Assembly: GCF_001612805.1 (NCBI RefSeq)
Contig: NZ_BDBD01000029.1
Span: 110,909-174,908, forward strand
Source of the DNA: Nocardia coubleae NBRC 108252
GTDB lineage: Bacteria > Actinomycetota > Actinomycetes > Mycobacteriales > Mycobacteriaceae
Direction of reading: 5' to 3'
DNA: 64,000 nucleotides
In this document: positions 33,495 to 42,545 of the stretch, one piece after another
Position numbering within the stretch: position 1 is the stretch's first letter
How the letters are laid out: each line of letters starts with the position of its first letter
Position numbers and translations under genes: made by a program
The notes under the pieces: model-generated
Told to the model about the DNA's origin: nothing
Databases searched by the model: none
The model's input: only the letters and a program-made list of their open reading frames with translations

Positions 33495-35723
33495 TCACGG
33501 TGTGCCCGTGGCTTTTCGATGACGCACGCGTTCGACGACTCCCGCCGCTGCGGCGACTACGAGCACACCGAGCCCGATCGCCGTCGCCGTCGGATGCGGG
33601 TACAGCAGCGTGAGACCGGCGGCGCCCGCGAGCATGCGCGGCACCGCCCCCACCGCGCCGATGCCGAGGATCCAGCCGCCGGTCGCGGCCGCCAGCGCCG
33701 CGACGCCGACGCACGCGGCCGCGGTCACCCACAGCACGTCGAGCAGCGCGCCACGGCCGAGCAGGTGCTGCCCGGAGTCGGTGAGCACGAACATCAGCGG
33801 CACGAGGAACGCGGGCAGCGCGTAGCGCAGCGCCGACCACATGGTCGGCATGGCCTTCGCGCCGGTGACGGCGGCGGCGCCGACGGCGGCCAGCGCGGTC
33901 GGCGGGGTCACCTCCGAAAGCACCGAGAAGTAGAAGACGAACATGGCGGCGGCGGGCGCGGCGACGTGCAGGTCGAGCAGGGCGGGACCGATGATGACCC
34001 AGCCGATCACGAACGACGCCGTCACCGGAACCGCGAGACCGAGCAGCGACAACGCGATCGCGGCGAGCAGCGCGGTGGTGGCGAGCACGACGGCGGGGTC
34101 GTCGGACAGCACCGAACCTGCCCGCACCAGCAGCGAGGCCAGCTGGGCGCCGAGACCGGTCTTGGTGGTCATCGCGGTGATCACACCCGCTGCCGCACAC
34201 ACGGCGACGACCGGCAGCGCCGAGCGCATCCCGAGTGAGAGCGCGCGCAGGGCTTCGAACGCGAACCGCAGCAGTGTTTTTCGCGTCCAGAGACCTGTGG
34301 GGGTCGACGGCTGTGCCGCCATTGCGCTCGACGACGCGTCGCCTTTTGACGGGTGGCCCGTTGACGCGTCGCCTGACAATGTGCCCGATGCCGACTTGCC
34401 GTCAGTCAACGGGCCGTCGGTCGACGTTTCGCCGGTCGATGACGCGGCTCCGTTCGCCTCGCGAGCTCGCAGCATCCGATCCGGCACGGCCAGGATCAAG
34501 GCGAGTGCCGTGGCGTAGACGACGGCACGGGTCGCGCTCACGCCGGCGAGCAGCAGCACCACGATGACGACCAGCGACGAGAAGTGATACCCGAAGCGCC
34601 CCAGCAGTTTCCACCACGGGGTCGGCAGCGGGCCGTCGGCGAGATCGGCCGGGGCGCGGCCTTCCGCGTGGATGCGACGAGCATCGATCTCCACCGACAG
34701 CAGGATGCCGAGGTAGTACAGCAGGGTCGGGATGAGCGCCCAGCCGAGCACGGTCACATACGACACGTCGAGGTACTCGGCGACGATGAACGCCGCAACC
34801 CCGAGCGTCGGCGGCGACAGGATCGCGCCAACACCCGCCGCCGCGAGCATGCCGCCCGCCTGTTCCGGCCGGTAACCCGCCCGCTTCAGGATCGGCCAGG
34901 TGACCGCACCGGTACTCACCGCCGTCGCCGTGCCCGACCCGGACACGGTGCCGAGCAGGAATCCCGACGCCACCGCCGTTCGCCCGGCCGCACTGTGCGA
35001 GCGCCGGAACAGCGACACCGACAGGTCGACGAAGAACCTTGCGGCGCCGGAGAATTCGAGTACCGCGCCGTACAGGGTGAACAGCACGATGTAGCTGGCC
35101 GCCACGTCGAGCGGGGTGCCGTAGAACCCGCTGCCCGAGTTGTACAGCGCGTCGACGATCTGATCGATGTCGAGCCCGGCGTGCGCGATGGCCCAGTTCT
35201 GCGGCAGCAGCCCGCCGTAATAGCCGTAGGCGAGGAACACCAGGCACACGATCGGCAGGATGACACCGGTCGTGCGCCTGCATGCCTCGAGCACGAGGAC
35301 AAGCAGCAACCCACCCATCGCCACATCGAGCGGGGCGAGCATGCCCTGGCGGTCGAGGAAGGCGTTGTAGCCGCCGCCCGCGTCACCGAAGGTCACCGGC
35401 AGGATCGGATACAGGCACACCACCAGGGCGATCGCCGCGAGCACCCAGTCGAGCACCGAGGGTGCGTCGGCCCGGTCGAGCCTGCCCCACCAGGACCGGT
35501 AGCTCAGATACACCAGCGGCAAGGCGATCCCGAGGAACACCACCAGGTAGTACTGGCTGCCCTGGGCCAGCGGCCGGAACACCTGCCAGATCGACAGCAG
35601 CGCCACCGCGAGCGCGACGATCCCGACCAGCCTGGCCGGGAATCCCGACAGGGTCCGTGCGGGCCGTTCCTCGTCGTCCACGCCCAGCTCAGCCGCGGTG
35701 ACAACGGGTGGCGCAACGCTCAT
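33495..35723 (-). CDS. fused TRAP transporter permease (DctQ-DctM type)
   Basis: A 742-residue membrane protein with about 17 hydrophobic segments. It holds both TRAP membrane domains in one chain, as usual with TAXI systems: a short DctQ-like N-terminal bundle and the DctM core with SGFLLGTVSGSGTATAVSTGAVTWP and GVGAILSPPTLGVAAFIVAEYLDV. A low-complexity Ser/Thr/Asp/Gly linker of about 50 residues (about 410-460) interrupts the core and is unlike anything expected in the family. The gene starts 120 bp from the divergent AlkZ-like gene. Import is expected to be driven by an ion gradient. Confidence 0.9.
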   Translation of the reverse strand: MSVAPPVVTAAELGVDDEERPARTLSGFPARLVGIVALAVALLSIWQVFRPLAQGSQYYLVVFLGIALPLVYLSYRSWWGRLDRADAPSVLDWVLAAIALVVCLYPILPVTFGDAGGGYNAFLDRQGMLAPLDVAMGGLLLVLVLEACRRTTGVILPIVCLVFLAYGYYGGLLPQNWAIAHAGLDIDQIVDALYNSGSGFYGTPLDVAASYIVLFTLYGAVLEFSGAARFFVDLSVSLFRRSHSAAGRTAVASGFLLGTVSGSGTATAVSTGAVTWPILKRAGYRPEQAGGMLAAAGVGAILSPPTLGVAAFIVAEYLDVSYVTVLGWALIPTLLYYLGILLSVEIDARRIHAEGRAPADLADGPLPTPWWKLLGRFGYHFSSLVVIVVLLLAGVSATRAVVYATALALILAVPDRMLRAREANGAASSTGETSTDGPLTDGKSASGTLSGDASTGHPSKGDASSSAMAAQPSTPTGLWTRKTLLRFAFEALRALSLGMRSALPVVAVCAAAGVITAMTTKTGLGAQLASLLVRAGSVLSDDPAVVLATTALLAAIALSLLGLAVPVTASFVIGWVIIGPALLDLHVAAPAAAMFVFYFSVLSEVTPPTALAAVGAAAVTGAKAMPTMWSALRYALPAFLVPLMFVLTDSGQHLLGRGALLDVLWVTAAACVGVAALAAATGGWILGIGAVGAVPRMLAGAAGLTLLYPHPTATAIGLGVLVVAAAAGVVERVRHRKATGTP

Positions 35724-35843
35724 GTGCGGACGATAGCAACGGGATTCGGGCGTCGGAGCGAAAACGGTGACCGGGCGGTCTGCACAAAATGGACACTATG
35801 TGGACGGGCGTTTCTGTCGGTGCCCCCGCTTAGGATGCGGCCC

Positions 35844-37016
35844 ATGGTCTCGATCGATAGCGCGCAGCGGCGGGTCCGCCTGGCGATCCGGCATCGCCTC
35901 GCCCCCTCCGCCCGCTCCACCGACCCGGTCGACATCGCCCGGTCGATGGTCGTCCTGCACGCCACCGACCCCGCGACGGTGTTCCTGTCGGTCGGCGCGC
36001 GCGGTATCGACCTCACCCCGGCGGATGTGGAGAAGGCGCTCTACGCCGACCGCACCCTGCTGCGTCTGCTCGCCATGCGCCGCACCATGTTCGTCGCCCC
36101 CACCGAACTGCTCCCGGTCCTGCAAGCCTCCACCTGCGACGCGCTCGCCCACAAGCAGCGCCGCGCCTACGGCCGCTATCTCGAGCAGGCCGGGATCGAC
36201 GACGTCGACACCTGGTTGCGCGAGGTGGAGGCCGAGACCCACGCGGCGCTGCTGGCGCGCGGCGCGGCCACCGGCGCCCAACTGGGCAAGGACGTCCCCC
36301 GGCTGCAGACCAAGATCGATACCGCGCCCGGCAAGTCGTATTCCAAGCCCACGAGCATCACCACCTGGGTCCTGGTGATCCTCGGCGCCGAGGGCCGCAT
36401 CGTCCGCGGCCGTCCCAACGGCGGCTGGACGAGCAGCCAGTACACCTGGTCCCCGGTGGAAACCTGGCTCCCCCAAGGCTTTACACCGATGCCCGCCGAC
36501 GCTGCCCGCACCGAACTGGTCCGCCGGTGGCTCTACGCCTTCGGCCCCGCCCCGGTCAGCGACCTGAAGTGGTGGACCGGCTGGACCCTCAGCGAGGTCC
36601 GAAAGGCCCTGTCCCCCTTGGACACCACCGAAGTCGATCTCGACGGCACACCCGGCATCATCCTGTCCGACGACCTCGCCCCTGTCCCCACCCCCGAGCC
36701 CTGGGCAGCCCTGCTCCCCGCCCTCGACCCCACCCCCATGGGCTGGCAGTCCCGCGACTGGTTCCTCGGCCCGCACGCCCCCGCCCTCTTCGACACCAAC
36801 GGCAACATCGGCCCCTCCATCTGGGCCGACGGCCGCATCGTCGGCGGCTGGGCCCAACGCTCCGACGGCGAAATAGTCACCCGCCTCCTGGAAGACGTCT
36901 CCCCCGAAACCCGAAAACTCATCGACACCGAAATCGACCGCACCACCACCTGGTTCGGCACCACCCGCGCCATCCCCCGCTTCCGCACCCCCCTCCAACG
37001 CGAACTCACGGCCTGA
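35844..37016 (+). CDS. winged-helix DNA-binding protein (AlkZ-like / HTH_42 family)
   Basis: A 390-residue protein of the HTH_42 family, three linked winged-helix domains seen in the DNA glycosylases AlkZ and AlkX. Early conserved text reads RLAIRHRLAP and VVLHATDPATVFLSVGARG; the position of the catalytic Q-x-Q or Q-x-D of AlkZ/AlkX appears as H-A-T. The C-terminal part has VSDLKWWTGW and WADGRIVGGWAQRSDGEIV. The ATG at 35844 follows AGGATG; ATG 35835 is an alternative. DNA repair or cross-link unhooking is possible, but not proven. Confidence 0.82.
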   Translation: MVSIDSAQRRVRLAIRHRLAPSARSTDPVDIARSMVVLHATDPATVFLSVGARGIDLTPADVEKALYADRTLLRLLAMRRTMFVAPTELLPVLQASTCDALAHKQRRAYGRYLEQAGIDDVDTWLREVEAETHAALLARGAATGAQLGKDVPRLQTKIDTAPGKSYSKPTSITTWVLVILGAEGRIVRGRPNGGWTSSQYTWSPVETWLPQGFTPMPADAARTELVRRWLYAFGPAPVSDLKWWTGWTLSEVRKALSPLDTTEVDLDGTPGIILSDDLAPVPTPEPWAALLPALDPTPMGWQSRDWFLGPHAPALFDTNGNIGPSIWADGRIVGGWAQRSDGEIVTRLLEDVSPETRKLIDTEIDRTTTWFGTTRAIPRFRTPLQRELTA

Positions 37017-37029
37017 CAGCCTGTCCATC

Positions 37030-37045
37030 CGGCAATATCCTGCCG
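37030..37045. promoter_or_regulatory. hipBA operator site 1
   Basis: CGGCAATATCCTGCCG is an inverted repeat with CGGCA/TGCCG arms and a 6-base centre. It lies 14 bp beyond the AlkZ-like gene stop. It matches two further sites with the common pattern CGGCA-NN-AT-NN-TGCCG. The three sites begin exactly 60 bp apart, so they lie close to the same face of the helix (5.7 turns). Confidence 0.75.
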
Positions 37046-37089
37046 GTTTGCTGCATTATGTTGACGAATACCGACGAAAACTGCGAATT

Positions 37090-37105
37090 CGGCAGAATAT
37101 TGCCG
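37090..37105. promoter_or_regulatory. hipBA operator site 2
   Basis: CGGCAGAATATTGCCG has the same arms as site 1. It overlaps a possible -35 element (TTGCCG, 37100-37105) of the hipB promoter, so a bound repressor would block polymerase. Confidence 0.75.
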
Positions 37106-37129
37106 ATTACCTGCTGCCGCGCGTATGCT
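37100..37129 (+). promoter_or_regulatory. probable hipBA promoter
   Basis: A -35-like TTGCCG (37100-37105) and a -10-like TATGCT (37124-37129) are separated by 18 bp. Transcription would start near 37136, leaving a leader of about 40 bases that carries operator site 3. The -35 is inside operator site 2. Confidence 0.4.
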
Positions 37130-37149
37130 TCGGAGCGAGACGAGCATTT

Positions 37150-37165
37150 CGGCAACATTCTGCCG
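37150..37165. promoter_or_regulatory. hipBA operator site 3
   Basis: CGGCAACATTCTGCCG, with the same arms as sites 1 and 2. It lies downstream of the probable promoter and 4-10 bp before the ribosome-binding GGAGG (37169-37173), a roadblock position. Confidence 0.75.
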
Positions 37166-37175
37166 ATCGGAGGCG

Positions 37176-37379
37176 ATGGTGGGCACACTCGAAGACATCG
37201 GCGGGAAGATCCGGGCGGAGCGGCGACGTCATCGACTGACCCAGGAGGAACTCGCCGAGATTGCGGCAACTTCCACCCGCACGGTTCGCGATATCGAACA
37301 CGGCCGCGGTTCGACCAGTATCGGAACGGTCGCCGCGGTGGCCGACGCTGTGGGCCTGACATTGACGGTGGTGCCGTGA
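37176..37379 (+). CDS. hipB: HipB-like antitoxin (XRE helix-turn-helix)
   Basis: A 67-residue Xre/Cro-type helix-turn-helix protein (RLTQEELAEIAATSTRTVRDIEHGRGSTSIGT). GGAGG at 37169-37173 is too close to the ATG at 37176 (2 bases) and better placed for the GTG at 37179 (5 bases), which would give a 66-residue product beginning VGTLEDIG; the exact start is open. It is the antitoxin for HipA, whose GTG overlaps its stop. It is expected to bind the three palindromic sites just upstream. Confidence 0.85.
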   Translation: MVGTLEDIGGKIRAERRRHRLTQEELAEIAATSTRTVRDIEHGRGSTSIGTVAAVADAVGLTLTVVP

Positions 37380-38569
37380 CCGATTTCGAAGCATTGCGCA
37401 GAGCCCGCAGCGCGGACGTCTACAAAGCGGGCCGTCTCGCCGCCAGGATCAGCAGGACGGCCGACGGAGGCACCGAATTTCGCTACGAACCCGGCTACTC
37501 CGGTGATCCGCTCGCCTCTACCTTGCCTCTTCACACCGCACCGGTTGTCAGCGGATCGGGGTCCGTTCCGCCGTTCTTCGCAGGACTCCTGCCCGAGGGC
37601 CACCGCTTGACCGTGCTTCGCCGCGCGGTGAAGACGAGCGCCGACGACGAGCTCAGCCTGCTCCTGGCCGTGGGGGCGGACGCACCCGGTGACGTTCAGG
37701 TGTTTCCCCACGGCACAGACCCGATAGACGTTCCAGCGCTCGTCGACTGCATGTCGCCCGGAGAGCTCGAATTCGGCCGTCTGATCGATCATGTCGACCG
37801 GCAGGCCATCCCCGGTGTCCAGAACAAGGCCAGCGCGTCCATGATCAGCGCACCGATTGCAGCCGGCTTCGGTCGGTTCATCCTGAAACTCCCACAGCCG
37901 GAGTATCCCTACCTGATCGAGAATGAGGCCACGCACCTGTCCGCGGCTCGCGCATTGAAACTCGCAGTCGCCGATTGGGATCTTGTGCACGACAAAGCGG
38001 GGCAATCAGGCTTGCTCGTCCGCCGCTTCGACCGCCTTCGCGAGGGAGATGCCTGGCGCCGCCTCGCGTTCGAAGACGCCACCCAGCTGCTGGGTATGCC
38101 GCCGTCCGCCAAATACAATGTCGACGCGGTCCAGGTTGTCGCAGCCGTCACCGGTGTAGTGCGCACCCCACTCCTCGCGGCACGAAACCTCTACCTACAG
38201 TTCCTGTTCGCCTGGTTGACAGGCAACGGCGACCTGCACGCGAAGAATGTCGGCGTCCCTCAGGACAGCGAGGGCCGCTGGGATATCGCGCCCATCTACG
38301 ACATTCCCTGCACCTTGATCTACGACGACGAATCCATGGCACTGCCGATCGCCGGTCGGACCAAGGGCTTGCGCGCCCGGCACTGGGCAGATTTCGCCAC
38401 GGAGATCGGTTTGCCGGCCAAAGCCTCGGCTTCGGCGCAACGACTCGCGCTCCGCGCGGCTGCTGCGGTGGATCTTGACCGGATTCCCTTCACCGGTTCA
38501 CCGCTGAACCGAGCGCGCCGCGAGCTGCGCCTACGTCGCGGCGAGCTCGAGCAAGCACTCGGCTCGTAG
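37376..38569 (+). CDS. hipA: HipA-type serine/threonine kinase toxin
   Basis: A 397-residue HipA. In the family HipA phosphorylates glutamyl-tRNA synthetase or other targets and halts growth. The N-terminal couple domain includes FFAGLLPEGHRL. The ATP loop motif is PGVQNKAS (147-153), and the kinase core has LLVRRFDR, the catalytic GNGDLHAKN with Asp286, and the metal Asp309 in APIYDIP. All are intact, so the toxin should be active. A GTG start overlaps hipB stop (GTGA). Upstream DNA is noticeably A/T richer than the neighbours, so the module may be acquired. Confidence 0.88.
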   Translation: MTDFEALRRARSADVYKAGRLAARISRTADGGTEFRYEPGYSGDPLASTLPLHTAPVVSGSGSVPPFFAGLLPEGHRLTVLRRAVKTSADDELSLLLAVGADAPGDVQVFPHGTDPIDVPALVDCMSPGELEFGRLIDHVDRQAIPGVQNKASASMISAPIAAGFGRFILKLPQPEYPYLIENEATHLSAARALKLAVADWDLVHDKAGQSGLLVRRFDRLREGDAWRRLAFEDATQLLGMPPSAKYNVDAVQVVAAVTGVVRTPLLAARNLYLQFLFAWLTGNGDLHAKNVGVPQDSEGRWDIAPIYDIPCTLIYDDESMALPIAGRTKGLRARHWADFATEIGLPAKASASAQRLALRAAAAVDLDRIPFTGSPLNRARRELRLRRGELEQALGS

Positions 38570-38583
38570 CACTGGCAGAGCTC

Positions 38584-38600
38584 CGCCGAGCGCCTCGGCG
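38584..38600. terminator. hairpin between convergent hipA and nadC
   Basis: Arms CGCCGAG (38584-38590) and CTCGGCG (38594-38600) are perfect around a CGC loop. The site sits between two convergent genes, 14 bp past the hipA stop and 11 bp from the end of nadC, fitting a bidirectional terminator. Stem length is only 7 bp. Confidence 0.45.
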
Positions 38601-38611
38601 CTGTTGGCAGC

Positions 38612-39472
38612 TCACATATCCAAACCCAGGTCGAGAACACGCACCGAGTGGGTGAGGGCGCCGATGGCGAGGTAGTCGACGCCGGTGCTCGCGTAGTCGG
38701 CGGCCTGGTCGAGGGAGAGGCCGCCCGAGGACTCGAGTTTCGTATCGGGGGCGGCGGCGTCGCGGCGCTGGACGGCGGCCTGGGTCTGCCAGAGGGGGAA
38801 GTTGTCGAGCAGGACGAGTTCGACGTTCTCGGCCAGGACGGCGTCGAGCTGTTCGAGGCTGTCGACCTCGACCTCGCAGGCGATGTCGGGTGCCAGTTCC
38901 CGGACCGCGCGCAGGGCGTCGACGACCGAGCCCGCCGCCACGACATGGTTGTCCTTGATGAGCGCGGCATCGCCCAGGCCCATGCGGTGGTTGACTCCCC
39001 CACCCACGCGAACGGCGTACTTCTGCAGCGCGCGCAGGCCGGGCAGGGTTTTGCGGCTGTCGCGGATCTGGCACCGCGTGCCCTCGACCGCGTCCACCCA
39101 GGCCGCGGTGGCGGTGGCGATGCCGGACAGGTGGCAGACCAGGTTGAGCATCGTCCGCTCGGCGGTGAGCAGACCGCGCGTCGGCGCGACAACGCTCAGC
39201 ACGCTGGTGCCCGGTTCCACCCGGGTCCCGTCGGCCACCCGGCCGGTGATCTCGTAGGTGCCCGCGCCGAGCACTTCGTCGAGCACGAGCAGACCGACAT
39301 CGATACCCGCCACGGTCCCGTGCTGTCGCGAAACCACCGACGCCTTGCTCACGGCGTCGGCGGGCACGGTCGCCATCGTGGTGACATCGGGTCCGTATCG
39401 CAGGTCCTCGTCGAGGGCGGTACGGATCAAGGCCAGCAGTTCGTCCTGGTCCAGCGCGGCATCGAGAGTCAT
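38612..39472 (-). CDS. nadC: nicotinate-nucleotide pyrophosphorylase (carboxylating)
   Basis: A 286-residue quinolinate phosphoribosyltransferase: quinolinate plus PRPP gives nicotinate mononucleotide, the third step of de novo NAD synthesis. Hallmarks are ERTMLNLVCHLSGIATAT, IRDSRKTLPGLRALQKYAVRVGGGVNHRMGL and ALIKDNHVVAAG. The ATG at 39472 is chosen over an earlier one because it gives the usual N-terminus. It lies 202 bp after nadB. Confidence 0.95.
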   Translation of the reverse strand: MTLDAALDQDELLALIRTALDEDLRYGPDVTTMATVPADAVSKASVVSRQHGTVAGIDVGLLVLDEVLGAGTYEITGRVADGTRVEPGTSVLSVVAPTRGLLTAERTMLNLVCHLSGIATATAAWVDAVEGTRCQIRDSRKTLPGLRALQKYAVRVGGGVNHRMGLGDAALIKDNHVVAAGSVVDALRAVRELAPDIACEVEVDSLEQLDAVLAENVELVLLDNFPLWQTQAAVQRRDAAAPDTKLESSGGLSLDQAADYASTGVDYLAIGALTHSVRVLDLGLDM

Positions 39473-39674
39473 TGCTGCACTCCTGTTCTCGGGGCGCACC
39501 TCGCGCCGGGTCGAGCGGGAGGTCATCGCCTCACCACAGTTCATCGGGTACTACAGGTTTCGCCGCGCCGCCCACGTGAGCGGCCGCCGGCGAGGGGCCA
39601 TCGACGGATCGGCCTGCGCAAGACCGTCGACGACCTCCCCGCACTGCGGTTGCCATCGGAACGGCCGACGACGC

Positions 39675-41420
39675 TCATCGCGCGCAAACCACCGCGGTAG
39701 CTGCCGGCATAGCCGACACATCGAATCCACCCTGCGGATCGAGGCGGACGATCGTGCTGTGCCGCTGGACGTCGACCGCATCGGGGTGATCCGAGCGGGT
39801 GTGACACCCTCGGCTCTCGGCGCGCACCGCCGCCGCACGCAACAGCGCCCGAGCGGTGACGGTCAACGCCGCGTCCTCGACATACCGCAGATGTCGCGCC
39901 CACACGGACGCGGATTCGCCCACCTGCTGACCGGGACCACACCGACCGGCGTCCCCGAAAGCCAGACCGGGCTCGGACTGCATCACTCCGCGCGAGTCGG
40001 CCAGCCCGGCCGAACCGGGTACCGACACCACGTCGGAAGCGGGCAGCCGCACGTCACCGGCAACGGGATCCGGCACCGTCACAGTCCCGATCGCCGCCTC
40101 GATGCGCTCGAGCGCGTGCGCCAGACCGTCCCCGTCACGGACCACCGAGGCATGTTCGGTCATCGCCTGCTGCACAACCGCCCGCTCAGCGAATTCGGCT
40201 GTCCACGAACCGATCTCCGTAACCCGAGCCCGCACGCCAAGGCGTTCGACGGCGGACGCGCCCGCACGTTCACCGACGACGAGCCCCTCGAGCAGGCTGT
40301 TGGACGCCAACCGGTTCGCCCCGTGCAGTCCGGTCCTGGCGACCTCGCCCGCCGCGTACAGCCCGGGCACTTCGGTGCGCCCGTACGTATCGGTCGATAC
40401 TCCACCGCACTGGTAATGCGCGGCGGGCGCGACCGGAATCAGCTGTTGGGCCGGATCGATACCCGCGGCCAGGCAGGATGCGGTGATCGTCGGGAACCGC
40501 TGCGCGAAACCGGGGAGATGACGCGCGTCGAGGAACACGTGATCGGTACCGAGCGCGCGCATCCGCGCCGCGATGGCCCGCGAAACCACGTCACGCGGTG
40601 CGAGATCACCACGAGGATGGACCCCGGCGGTCACCGAATCACCGTGGGAGTCGACAAGTCTCGCGCCCTCACCGCGCACGGCCTCACTGATCAGCGGCCG
40701 CCGCCCGACCCCACCGGGGGTGAAGAGCACCGTCGGATGGAACTGCACGAACTCGAGATCGGCCACTGCCGCTCCCGCCCACAGCGCCAGCGCCACCCCG
40801 TCACCGGTGGCTCCGGGCGGATTGGTGCTCGCGGCGTAGAGCTGCCCGAGCCCACCGGTGGCCAACAGCACCGAGGGTGTGTGCACCACGCCGAAACCGT
40901 TGTCCGACACCGCGACAACACCGCACACGCCCTCCGGACCGGTCACCACCCGCAGCGCGGCGGCACCGAAGAGCACCGGCAGCCCGGCGGCATTGAGCGC
41001 CCGCTGCACCTCCGCGCCGGTGGCGTCACCGCCGGCGTGAATGATGCGCCGCGTGCTGTGCCCACCCTCCCGGGTCCGCGAGATCTGCCCGTCACGGCCG
41101 AGGTCGAAGACCGCGCCCAGGTCGGTCAGTGCCGCGATCGCCGCCTGACCGCCCTCGACGATCGAGCGCACCGCGTCGATATCGCACAGCCCGGCACCGG
41201 CCTCGACCGTGTCGTGCACATGCGAGTCGACCGAATCACCTTGCGGCGCCACAACGGCGATGCCGCCCTGCGCGTACTGGGTGGAGGTGTCGGTGGGGCC
41301 GCCCTTGCTGAGGGTGAGCACCCGCAGCCCGCGCAGCGAGGCGGTACGGGCCGCGGTGAGCCCGGCGACGCCACCGCCGATCACCACCAGGTCGGCCTCG
41401 GCCTCCCACGAGACGTTCAT
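39675..41420 (-). CDS. nadB: L-aspartate oxidase
   Basis: A 581-residue FAD enzyme that oxidises aspartate to iminoaspartate. FAD binding is shown by DLVVIGGGVAGLTAARTA, and the succinate dehydrogenase-type motifs are GGPTDTSTQYAQGGIAV and DLEFVQFHPTVL. Length is normal for actinobacteria. The nadA stop is 32 bp upstream, so nadA-nadB-nadC run together. The C-terminal end (AATAVVCAR) is followed by 202 bp without a recognised gene. Confidence 0.93.
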   Translation of the reverse strand: MNVSWEAEADLVVIGGGVAGLTAARTASLRGLRVLTLSKGGPTDTSTQYAQGGIAVVAPQGDSVDSHVHDTVEAGAGLCDIDAVRSIVEGGQAAIAALTDLGAVFDLGRDGQISRTREGGHSTRRIIHAGGDATGAEVQRALNAAGLPVLFGAAALRVVTGPEGVCGVVAVSDNGFGVVHTPSVLLATGGLGQLYAASTNPPGATGDGVALALWAGAAVADLEFVQFHPTVLFTPGGVGRRPLISEAVRGEGARLVDSHGDSVTAGVHPRGDLAPRDVVSRAIAARMRALGTDHVFLDARHLPGFAQRFPTITASCLAAGIDPAQQLIPVAPAAHYQCGGVSTDTYGRTEVPGLYAAGEVARTGLHGANRLASNSLLEGLVVGERAGASAVERLGVRARVTEIGSWTAEFAERAVVQQAMTEHASVVRDGDGLAHALERIEAAIGTVTVPDPVAGDVRLPASDVVSVPGSAGLADSRGVMQSEPGLAFGDAGRCGPGQQVGESASVWARHLRYVEDAALTVTARALLRAAAVRAESRGCHTRSDHPDAVDVQRHSTIVRLDPQGGFDVSAMPAATAVVCAR

Positions 41421-41452
41421 GATCGTCTATCCGCTCGATCGCGCCGGGGAGA

Positions 41453-42490
41453 TCACTCCCCACCGCCGGGATTGCCGATCGCGATCATCCGCTGCACCGA
41501 CGCGCGACCGGCCTCGGCCATTGCCGGGTCGACGTGCACCTCGTCGGCGTTCTCCACCAGGCAGCGCAGCAGCGCGGCGGGGGTGATCATCTTCATGTAC
41601 TTGCAGGAAGCGCGGTCGTTCACGGCCTGGAAATCGATGCCGGGCGCGGCCTTGCGCAGCTGGTGCAGCATGCCCACCTCGGTCGCCACCAGCACCTGGT
41701 TCGACGTGGACGCCTTGGCCGCGTCGATCATGCCGCCGGTCGAGAGGATGTGCACCCGCTCGGCCGGGAACGCGCCCTCACCCGCGAGGTAGAGCGCCGA
41801 GGTGGCGCAGCCGCACTCCGGGTGCACGAACAGTTCGGCGTCCGGGTGGGTGCGGGCCTGCTCGGTGAGTTCGTCACCGTTGATGCCCGCGTGCACGTGG
41901 CACTCACCGGCCCAGATGTGCATGTTCTCGCGGCCGGTGACCCGCTTGACGTGCGCGCCGAGGAACTGGTCGGGCAGGAACAGCACCTCGGTGTCCGGGT
42001 CGATCGAGGCGACCACGTCGACGGCGTTCGACGACGTGCAGCAGATGTCGGTGAGCGCCTTCACCTCGGCGGTGGTGTTCACGTACGACACCACCATCGC
42101 GCCCGGGTGCTCGGCCTTCCAGGCGCGCAGTTCCTCGGCGGAGATGGAGTCGGCCAGCGAGCAGCCCGCGCGCTGGTCGGGGATGAGCACGGTCTTGGCC
42201 GGGCTGAGAATCTTGGCGGTCTCGGCCATGAAGTGCACACCGCAGAACACGATGGTGTCCTCCGGCGCCTCGGCCGCGATCCGCGAGAGGGCGAGCGAGT
42301 CGCCGACGTGGTCGGCCACGTCCTGGATCTCGGGCAGCTGGTAGTTGTGCGCCAGGATGGTGGCGTTGCGCTCGCGCGCCAGCCGCCGCACCTCCTTCGC
42401 CCACTCCGGCGTCGCTTCGACACCCGCGTATCCGCCGGGTCCGTCGAAGACCGAACCCATCAGCGTCGGCTGCGTAGTCGTCGTCGCCAT
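41453..42490 (-). CDS. nadA: quinolinate synthase
   Basis: A 345-residue iron-sulfur enzyme that condenses iminoaspartate and DHAP to quinolinate. Signature pieces are ATILAHNYQLPEIQDVADHVGDSLALSR, GVHFMAETAKILSP, CCTSSNA, HPECGCATSALY and SCKYMKMITP; three Cys among these hold the [4Fe-4S] cluster. The ATG at 42490 has a strong GAAGGGAG site. It heads the nad operon, divergent from NrtR. Confidence 0.95.
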   Translation of the reverse strand: MATTTTQPTLMGSVFDGPGGYAGVEATPEWAKEVRRLARERNATILAHNYQLPEIQDVADHVGDSLALSRIAAEAPEDTIVFCGVHFMAETAKILSPAKTVLIPDQRAGCSLADSISAEELRAWKAEHPGAMVVSYVNTTAEVKALTDICCTSSNAVDVVASIDPDTEVLFLPDQFLGAHVKRVTGRENMHIWAGECHVHAGINGDELTEQARTHPDAELFVHPECGCATSALYLAGEGAFPAERVHILSTGGMIDAAKASTSNQVLVATEVGMLHQLRKAAPGIDFQAVNDRASCKYMKMITPAALLRCLVENADEVHVDPAMAEAGRASVQRMIAIGNPGGGE

Positions 42491-42545
42491 GGTGGCTCCC
42501 TTCCTCGTGCGAGCGGCATCCGCGCCACGATTCGCACCAAACCAG

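Noticed and set aside
37030..37165. Three repeats as part of a mobile element end
   Set aside because: They are single-site palindromes before hipB with no transposase or target duplications; operators explain them better.
39473..39674. Possible small gene between nadB and nadC (plus-strand frame ending at 39700 with RIGLRKTVDDLPALRLPSER)
   Set aside because: Protein-like text but no start with ribosome site, and it overlaps the end of nadB; treated as spacer.
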